A DNA stretch of 64,000 nucleotides from Dipteris shenzhenensis. Its lineage: Eukaryota; Polypodiophyta; Polypodiopsida; Gleicheniales. The stretch is from assembly GCA_047967505.1 (NCBI GenBank), contig CM106540.1; one strand, written 5' to 3'. Position numbers and translations under genes: made by a program. The number at the start of each line of letters is the position of its first letter. The stretch's first letter is position 1. The notes below the pieces were generated by a model. That model had not been told where the DNA came from and made no database searches. It saw nothing but the letters and a program-made list of their open reading frames with translations. Positions 60,701-64,000 of this stretch are shown here, in pieces.

Positions 60701-60942
60701 CATCCACATAAAGCACCTTTCTACAGGTGTCTTCCACATGCCAGAGACAATATGAAAAACATCTGCCTTGATAGCTATGCCTTTGATGTGGAAAAGATCG
60801 TCATAGTGAGCCAAGCCATTATCCACAAAAGAACACAAGTCACTGTCGCTCACATGAGCTGCCAAAGCAGATCTAAGCTCTGAAACTTGTCTATTTTGCT
60901 CTTCAACCCAACGCGCATGATCCATATCAAATGCAGCAGCAC
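38074..60942 (-). CDS. TGA: TGA-type bZIP transcription factor (DOG1 domain part), 5' exons missing
   Basis: Three minus-strand exons encode the C-terminal DOG1/TGA domain: 60942-60671, 38651-38415 and 38220-38074 (TAA at 38074-38076). They read AFDMDHARWVEEQNRQVSEL, KADVFHIVSGMWKTPVERCF and GGFRPSELLK; then VLIPQLEPLTEQQL, AEDALSQGMEALQQ and NYMGQMAMAMGKLGTLENFV; then ADNLRQQTLQQMHRILTTRQ and YFSRLRALSSLW. The splits (ELLK|V, FVRQ|ADN) match those I recall for plant TGA genes. TGA factors bind as-1/TGACG sites and work with NPR1 in salicylate defence or with CC-type glutaredoxins in development; which subgroup this is cannot be told without the N-terminus. The bZIP exons should lie beyond 64000. 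Frames are intact, suggesting a live gene despite a 22-kb intron. Confidence 0.93.
38415..38651 (-). CDS. TGA: TGA gene exon B
   Basis: 237 bp, 79 codons, phase 0 at both ends. Acceptor TTGGCCAG before GTTCTTATC, donor CAG|GTAAGT. Encodes VLIPQLEP to GTLENFVRQ, including the Gln-rich QQSSQQAEDALSQG helix and the highly conserved NYMGQMAMAMGKLG. Confidence 0.95.
38925..39080. repeat. Two ~57-bp direct repeats, 88 bp apart
   Basis: AAAATGACCTACACTTG, then CCACCTGATCATACTT and AAGGAGTACAACTCAT, occurs at about 38931 and again at about 39019 with few changes. Local duplication in the intron. Confidence 0.85.
39081..40740. other. Intron stretch without recognised element
   Basis: No domain-bearing frame on either strand. 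Open stretches at 39565-39804 and 40156-40554 (+) have no recognisable motif. Possibly old, unclassified repeat. Confidence 0.3.
40760..42490 (+). mobile_element. 5'-truncated LINE (RT tail, linker, CCHC, 3' region)
   Basis: Starts inside RT at the active site (ILLYADDIVLLSSS near 40776), continues LGKTKVMIFNTS and VEIVQSYTYLGAVFT. Then comes a 264-codon open frame (40852-41646) with ARARLTREHGALARLERQCS and SVPHQIVQAEFAMTPLQLDA. The CCHC-like segment (CRLCTMGAVEKEEHFLCVC) follows at about 41815. It aligns by eye with the second half of the larger LINE at 55.3-60.3 kb, so both are one family. The RT end (K-V-M-I-F block, linker, CCHC) does not look like the L1 zf-RVT type also present in this window. 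Confidence 0.75.
42676..42712. repeat. (TC)n microsatellite
   Basis: About 18 TC units, just beyond the LINE 3' region; possibly the LINE's terminal simple repeat. Confidence 0.9.
42740..42916. repeat. Two-copy direct repeat, ~67 bp, period about 110 bp
   Basis: ATGAACTTGCCCTTTTATCA followed by CCTGGCCCTCGGGATCATGC occurs near 42740 and near 42850 with only a few differences through GCTATGCACTC. Confidence 0.9.
43030..43310 (+). pseudogene. L1 endonuclease-domain fragment
   Basis: Reads HNQDGYAWQTGHFVGTIFS, then VVLIEHDLQPVVALNDQNGH, then FASLYAPQSSHSRALIW after one stop. This is the central part of an L1 apurinic-like endonuclease (the SLYAP strand is typical). It is cut off at about 43320 by the gypsy LTR. 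Confidence 0.65.
43330..44102 (+). repeat. Gypsy LTR (short form)
   Basis: TGTAAATATTCC...CCATACTCA. Its ends and most of its 3' half match the expanded LTR at 17045-19749 (GGGATGCCCACA, TTTTGCATGCAAAAGC, CTCAAGTAATGAAGACC). It holds only a couple of the dyads expanded in the other copy (e.g. CCAACCTCGGTTGG). A GA-rich microsatellite lies inside (about 43920-43977). It is followed by a primer-binding site, so it is a 5' LTR. Confidence 0.75.
44110..44121 (+). promoter_or_regulatory. Primer-binding site of the gypsy LTR
   Basis: TGGTATCAAAGC, 7 nt after the LTR end; initiator tRNA-Met type with one mismatch to the usual TGGTATCAGAGC. Confidence 0.75.
44122..44810 (+). pseudogene. Gypsy leader and start of gag, truncated
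   Basis: Downstream of the primer-binding site an 88-codon frame (44173-44439) reads a plausible gag N-terminus (KEQRERNKITKQNG, QLFVDVDYWRMQIAVSQSSA) but has no capsid core or knuckle. Homology is not certain; position is the main argument. Confidence 0.35.
44825..44925. repeat. Two-copy ~55-bp tandem repeat
   Basis: GCCTAGAGGAAGTGTC..CTTCCTAGAA.TCCCTA is present twice (about 44830 and 44884), parted by CTGGCCGCGA. Within each copy GGAAG and CTTCC can pair. Confidence 0.75.
44990..46060 (+). pseudogene. L1-type reverse transcriptase fragment behind Pro/Ser low-complexity sequence
   Basis: After a CT/CCG-rich tract (about 45000-45340, giving Pro/Ser-rich frames) the + strand reads GWICLIPKGGD, WRPITLLDPAYKILAKVLSL, QTGFVQERSILDNIF, LAVLLDFEKAYYRAEWSFL, all in one frame. 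A frameshift near 45790 then gives GCPLTPFLFLFVVAEALGYY and LLDSEFADGMALYVEG, the A(D)D active-site region now reading FADG. L1 RT is clear from the IPKG, DFEKAY and GCPL.PFLF motifs. It is 5' truncated and stops after the active site. Confidence 0.85.
46850..47050 (+). pseudogene. Gypsy RNase H fragment
   Basis: HEKEMAAIIHALSTWKHDPL, then TDHQSLRYFLTQRKLSEKHM and ANLNFLSKFQ: the conserved Ty3-gypsy RNase H core. It is a scrap, with no RT before it or integrase after it. Confidence 0.75.
47051..47460. other. Possible gypsy-derived spacer, no gene
   Basis: Contains loosely repeated words (GGACA.GTACTGCTTAGT, TCCTAACTACTTAGTCC) around 47220-47330 that look LTR-like, but no LTR ends were found. 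Confidence 0.3.
47465..47825. repeat. CTACCCC/CGCTACC minisatellite
   Basis: About 360 bp of degenerate units (CGCTACCCCTC, CGCTACCTCTGCTACCCC, CGCTAACCCCCTC). It ends in a poly(T)/poly(A) inverted pair (about 47826-47850). Open frames here (Pro/Leu/Ser/Thr) are composition artefacts. Confidence 0.9.
48026..48843 (+). pseudogene. LINE ORF1-like protein (Lys-rich start, coiled coil), frameshifted
   Basis: The ATG at 48026 begins MGKGNGDKAKKKKQLTRED, a basic start followed by a Ser/Pro/Thr-rich region. A frameshift near 48350 moves reading to the frame ending at 48843. That frame holds DAWDSLLAEIHSIRARQAEL, LRHDITQLREELGTLRAA and AIAEATRWVDVAKRELAKA, a good coiled coil. A TAG at 48841-48843 is followed by about 35 further open codons before the copia insertion. 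A basic N-terminus plus coiled coil fits a LINE RNA-binding protein; no zinc knuckle was seen. Confidence 0.55.
48985..49185 (-). repeat. 3' LTR of young copia
   Basis: 201 bp. Contains a perfect 26-bp palindrome at 49113-49138 centred on TTAA and an AATAAA near 49151. Confidence 0.95.
49285..53400 (-). pseudogene. Copia gag-pol polyprotein with two premature stops
   Basis: I start at the ATG at 53400 (MASGGSDSSILNIKKLEG). Gag occupies about residues 1-240 with a UBN2-like capsid; the CCHC knuckle CFYCGKKGHVKSKC is at about 237-250. Protease LLDSGASFHVT is at about 321-331. Integrase follows (LVHTDLCEM, FITFIDDATRKVWVYFL, SDNGGEY, NGASERMNRT). RT comes next (WVYKVKVDSN, QMDVKTAFLHGDL, YVDDMLIAS), then RNase H ending DNPADLLTKSLPTERFAHCR. 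The reading frame is kept throughout. A TAG at 49822-49824 stands where Trp is usual (GKRH-stop-EAVKG), and a TGA at about 49611 where Ser is usual (IAL-stop-TIEAEY). Both stops fall in or near RNase H, so gag to RT could still be made. Confidence 0.93.
53428..55074 (-). other. Long untranslated leader of young copia, GC-rich with CCGTACGG dyads
   Basis: No coding frame of note. The half next to the LTR (about 54660-55080) is GC-rich and contains repeated TACGG/CCGTA words in both orientations, GCGCGCGCTGCGCGC near 54740, and CCCGCGCC repeats near 54850-54950. The rest (53430-54650) is A/C-rich. Confidence 0.7.
55075..55087 (-). promoter_or_regulatory. Primer-binding site of young copia
   Basis: Minus strand TGGTATCAGAGCC two bases inside the 5' LTR; initiator tRNA-Met. 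Confidence 0.93.
55090..55292 (-). repeat. 5' LTR of young copia
   Basis: 203 bp, same as 48985-49185 apart from a 2-bp longer GA run. The 26-bp palindrome is at 55220-55245. Confidence 0.95.
55640..56320 (+). pseudogene. LINE endonuclease domain (EEP family)
   Basis: Frame 55648-56307 reads FYTKTHQSPERPLPIVSGYT, RVAVLYRSSLVGAISIE, FMWIRIQRTN, LFIAICYFPPD and VLLVGDFNATTS, i.e. the core strands and the GDFNA active-site motif of exonuclease-endonuclease-phosphatase domains. The next frame (56253-56495) supplies RGGTNVVDYIMGS and the final ADHTYLF (the SDH-type motif), so one frameshift lies near 56290. It nicks target DNA in target-primed reverse transcription. Confidence 0.8.
57000..57890 (+). 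pseudogene. LINE reverse transcriptase domain
   Basis: Across two frames: SNYRTIMIGQVMSKIYAVVL, AEGQAGFR, a stop, then RVYCCFVNFRKAFDTVPRAR, GVKQGCPLSPTLFGFYIDEL, IKILLYADDVALLSSTPEGL and NLGKTKVMIFNTS. The active site is YADD. Frame 57297-58004 keeps palm motifs intact; upstream fingers are frameshifted. The coding sequence breaks at about 57880 where an insertion begins. Confidence 0.88.
57976..58372 (+). repeat. 397-bp repeat, copy 1 (LTR-like, TATA box)
   Basis: CATCTACGAGATGTGATCCC ... CTCCGGCCCGATC, identical by eye to 59646-60042. Contains CCTTATATAGACTCGG, a good TATA box, near 58160. It interrupts the LINE between RT and the post-RT linker, together with about 95 bp of unique sequence on its left (57880-57975). 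A few LINE codons are missing at the junction. Confidence 0.9.
58373..59425 (+). pseudogene. LINE post-RT region and CCHC motif
   Basis: Resumes the LINE exactly where copy 1 ends: one frame reads MRPAMQAKLSRGYASLAWLE, parallel to AARARLTREHGALARLE in the relative near 41030. It continues through SVPHHIIQAEFGASPLQLDA and IPPFQYSLDAP to a stop at 58942. After that, 58988-59425 carries RLCILCDCQEVESEEHFIFRC (Cys-Cys-His-Cys) near 59195-59255. Several stops are present. Confidence 0.75.
59646..60042 (+). repeat. 397-bp repeat, copy 2
   Basis: Identical by eye to 57976-58372 over its whole length, in the same orientation, inserted in the LINE 3' region. TATA box at the matching position (about 59830). 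No target duplication was recognised at either copy. Confidence 0.9.
60653..60670. repeat. (TC)9 microsatellite forming the exon A donor region
   Basis: On the gene strand the intron begins GTCTCTCTCTCTCTCTCTC directly after exon A. Confidence 0.9.
60671..60942 (-). CDS. TGA: TGA gene exon A (first DOG1 exon in window)
   Basis: 272 bp. The acceptor TTGTCAATAG precedes GTGCTGCTGC, so the exon starts at codon position 2 (phase 1). It ends ...CTTTTGAAG before GTCTCTCTC. It encodes the AFDMDHARW to SELLK segment, the start of the DOG1 domain with its conserved MWKTPVERCF core. The donor has GT but none of the usual +3 to +6 consensus; it runs straight into a (TC)n microsatellite. Confidence 0.93.
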
Positions 60943-62480
60943 CTATTGACAAGAGGACACCACAAACGAATAGTCTGTAAGATCAGCTCATAAAATATCA
61001 GTGAAAAACAGAACAGAGGGCACATGAGACATTCACCTCACTGAAAACCATATACAACTACTTCTAGCATGCAAGCAGCCAAGAGGATACATGTTCTCTG
61101 CAAAGAAGAATTCCAATGGTATCTCCAAAGAGCACTTTTAAAGTTCCTTAAATACACGTCATGATTGCATGCAAGACTATTTATGTAAATCTGGTAAGTC
61201 CCAGACACTCCACAGCAAATATCAGCTGTTTTCCTAAACTTGGCACAAGTTACAACCAAGCACATTTAGTCTTGATATAAACAATTTATTCACAAAGATC
61301 CAAACATGAAATTACTATGAGAATACGGGGACGAGAGATATATAGAAATCAGAAAGGGCTCGGAGTTGCAAAGAGATACGAGTTGGAAAAGGAGGGCTAT
61401 ACTTCATGTAGAGTACAGAGTTATGAAAAGGTCTTACAACCTTCAAGTAGCAATCCTATGTAGTTCAAATCAGCCCCCAATACCTATTCAAGTAGAATAC
61501 CCTTGCAAAGAGATATAACCCAGTACTAACATAATAGGCCTTGCTACCACTTACAAGTAGCCTATGTCCCGAGTTATTTCAATCATCTGTAACCCAAAAA
61601 CAACTTTTACTCAAACTTACAAGCAATGGCTGTCCTTGATGGGCGGCTCTTACAGCAGAACGGGTATTGTCTACCATGTGAAAGAAATCATCCAACATCA
61701 CCCCTTTCATTTAATGAGCAACTTTCTTATAGCTATACATCTTCTCCAGAGGACCTCTCTCAAGGCCATAATCTGTGGGGATGCAGAGGAAGTGTTTCTC
61801 CCAATCCATTAGAGAAAAAATGTCTTAAAAGACCCACAAGAAACACATTGTCAACCTGGTTTATAAAGCAGCTGCAATTGATGTGCAAGATCCCAATACT
61901 AACAATCTTGTAAGCACCATAATCAACTTTGATTTGGTACACTCTCAAGGAAGCACACATATGTGTGTGCAACATCAAGTGTACACAATAACCAACATGC
62001 TTACTGTCCTAGATCGAAATCTTCTTCATGAAGGGGTAGCATACATATTTGTGTGGCACATCAAGTGCACACAATTACCAACATACTTCATGTCCTCAAT
62101 AGGAAATTATTCTTCATCCTGGCTAGGTCATCCTCTACATTCTCTCCTAGTAAGGAAGCCCAGTTTATTTCAGTAGTCAATAATGCCATCTGTTTTGCAG
62201 GCTTTGGACACAAAGCTCGTCCACAGAACAGCATAGATGCATATTCAGACAGCTGGTCAACATATCAACCAGCACCAATATACACTCTCCAGTACTCTCT
62301 CTGCAAGGTTACCCTTGTGATAAAATACAAGGCTAACATTTTGCACCTGTAATATCTGCAATAAACCAGCCAGCAATGCATTATCCAGTTTATTTTTACT
62401 GACATGGAAAGCATTCAGCGAAATACTTGTCTTTGTCTTTCCAAACCCTTCCAGTAGCAACCTTACTCACCAAGTCATAA
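60943..62480 (-). other. Upstream intron of the TGA gene, no exon found
   Basis: I searched the minus strand for the expected bZIP basic region and for the short linker that usually precedes AFDM. I found neither. The only structure is a local duplication at about 61945-62100 (ACATCAAGTG.ACACAAT.ACCAACAT twice, period about 87 bp). Confidence 0.45.
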
Positions 62481-63056
62481 TTCTTTGTCACATGTTGAGT
62501 TCCTGTTATTCAAGTGAGTGCTAAATTTAGTTCCCTACTTCGTCCTCAGTGGTAGGCTTATTAATAGGTTCCTAGACTAGGGTCTCGGCTACACCATCTA
62601 TGACTTCAAATCATTGGTAGTGGTTATTACTGGGCTGCATGACGTGAGATACCCCACATACATCCACCATGAATGGAGGGGATGGGTGCCACATGGCAAT
62701 TACCAGTCTAAGGTAGCTTTGCCAAGTGCCATAAGCATAGAATCACACTCCGCTGACTTTAGGATAGCCAATCAAGTGAGACCTCTCACATATGCTTGTG
62801 TTTTAATGCATTTTGCTTCCTTGTATCTTGTCCGTCACACAAGGGAGGGTGGACCCTGAAAAAGGATTCACCCCTGATATATTAATCGAGGGGGCAGCTG
62901 GGTGGTCACATTTCAGTTTCGTGTTCTCACTGTTTTCCAGGCGAGCATTGGAGTCAGTGATTGGCATTTCCATTGCAACAACAATAGGTGTGCATTCTGC
63001 CTGTGCATTTCTGGGAGGAAGGCATTCATCTAGTGAGCCTAACATGTTTTCTTTCA

Positions 63057-63069
63057 TGGTATCAGAGCC
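63057..63069 (+). promoter_or_regulatory. Primer-binding-site motif (tRNA-Met), element 1 at right edge
   Basis: TGGTATCAGAGCC directly after TTTCTTTCA. The preceding sequence (from about 62490, TGTTGAGTTCC) could be its LTR, but no second copy is in the window. Confidence 0.45.
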
Positions 63070-63209
63070 ATTCTGCGTGAAGACCATCATCAGGCAGTGC
63101 GCACACACTTCACAGCCAGGATTCTAGAGCCGCATAAGGCTCCCCCATGATTCTGTGAGAGGAGAATTCTGAGCCACAGCTCAAATCTGAAGCAATAGCA
63201 TGTCACGAT

Positions 63210-63650
63210 CTGTGACGTATTCCTTTCTCTATTTCTAGACTTATGGATGGTTTGATGAATGGACACTTGTGGAAGGGTATGCCCTTTCGACGGGACACTT
63301 CCTAAGAGGCACAACTCTTGCCCTTTCGACGGGACACTTCCTAATGAGGCATAACCCTTCACAAGAGGCATTCTAATGAAGAGACATTCCTATTGTAATG
63401 TACCCTCTCATCAAGGGTCACACCCTTCACAAGGGGTACACACCTCTTCATGCACACACCCTTTGGAGTACACACCTTTTCATGTGTGACTCTTCACTCT
63501 CTATATAAGAGAGGCCAAATTGTATGGATGACAATCACATCCACCCTACAGATATTCAAGCAATACAAATATTCCTTGTTCTCTGCTATCTCCGTCTCTT
63601 TTCTGTTCCTTAGCACAGTTCTAAATATAGTAAATCTAGGATTTCTTACA
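63210..63650 (+). repeat. Probable 5' LTR of a copia element entering from the right
   Basis: Ends ATTTCTTACA one base before a primer-binding site. Contains a TATA box (CTATATAAGAG, 63501-63511) and a 39-bp tandem duplication (63281-63319 and 63320-63358, starting GCCCTTTCGACGGGACACTT). The start is uncertain (a TGTGACG near 63212 is a candidate). The rest of the element lies beyond 64000. Confidence 0.6.
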
Positions 63651-63651
63651 G

Positions 63652-63663
63652 TGGTATCAGAGC
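63652..63663 (+). promoter_or_regulatory. Primer-binding site (tRNA-Met) of the right-edge element
   Basis: TGGTATCAGAGC after the LTR end. Sequence from 63664 to 64000 is leader with repeated GGGACA(C/T)ACC words and no gag yet. Confidence 0.75.
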
Positions 63664-64000
63664 AAAATTCGCTCCTGCCTGTAGGAAATGCCCCCCACCT
63701 TCTAGCATTGATCTGATACATTTTTGCCGCTAGAAGGACATCCATGCACATTGTGCATGGAAGAGATGGAGAGGATGAGCGTAAAATTTTTAAACGCCTA
63801 CCCGGCCTAAAGTCATCCTGGCCTCTCCATCTCCCTCACATCACAAGTTGATGTGAATGGACACGACCAAAATCGTGTCTTTTCAGGTGCTTGGGCTGTC
63901 CCAAAACCAAGGGACGCACCTTTTCCACCATGGGACACACCTTTTGGTGACGAGTCTCGACTCCTCACTCATGGGACATACCCCATCGTGGGCAAATGGA

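Noticed and set aside
61038-61265. Minus-strand open frame just upstream of TGA exon A
   Set aside because: No similarity to the TGA linker or bZIP, and no fitting splice phase; treated as intron.
62803-63108. 101-codon minus-strand open frame as the TGA bZIP exon
   Set aside because: No basic region or leucine heptads; the segment looks like LTR and leader sequence of a + strand retroelement.

Overview
The window looks like nuclear DNA of a land plant with a large, repeat-filled genome. Evidence: a P-class pentatricopeptide-repeat (PPR) gene, a TGA-type bZIP/DOG1 gene with plant GT-AG introns, Ty1-copia and Ty3-gypsy (chromodomain) retrotransposons primed by initiator tRNA-Met, L1 LINEs, and a second LINE type unlike ordinary angiosperm L1. 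A 22-kb intron packed with nested retroelements would fit a fern or another seedless or large-genome lineage, but that placement is inference; no marker here fixes the taxon.

Host genes. (1) The left edge (1-1220, possibly continuing to 1435) is the 3' part of an unrecognised gene on the + strand. (2) A PPR gene lies at 21242-22783 on the - strand, probably organelle-targeted. (3) The 3' part of a TGA transcription factor gene is on the - strand, in three exons at 60942-60671, 38651-38415 and 38220-38074. The first two exons are separated by a 22,019-bp intron. The bZIP-coding exons were not found and should lie to the right of the window.

Layout. 1.4-13 kb: L1 ORF1 remnant, copia gag scrap, a degenerate satellite-like array (4.9-6.4 kb), a truncated copia pol (9.9-11.5 kb). 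13.7-20.3 kb: gypsy debris (inverted gag, chromodomain pol, gag knuckle) around an expanded LTR built from dozens of short dyads plus a ~545-bp inverted repeat. 20.3-23.5 kb: PPR gene and flanks. 23.7-27.3 kb: a decayed, unrecognised coding region, then a minisatellite and a polypyrimidine tract. 28.377-33.939 kb: a complete copia element with 5-bp target duplication GAAAT. 34.7-35.6 kb: an L1 3' end with poly(A). 38.1-60.9 kb: TGA gene and its giant intron. In the intron, from left to right: LINE fragments, a gypsy LTR, an L1 RT fragment, a gypsy RNase H scrap, a CTACC-rich minisatellite, and a long LINE. That LINE is interrupted by a nearly intact, very young copia (48.985-55.292 kb, target duplication CATGG) and by two identical 397-bp repeats. 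61-64 kb: more intron, then the 5' end of another copia entering from the right.

The host genes show no operon-like link. The main story is a transcription-factor gene whose intron has become a nested retroelement landing site, beside an LTR family with a striking hairpin-rich architecture.
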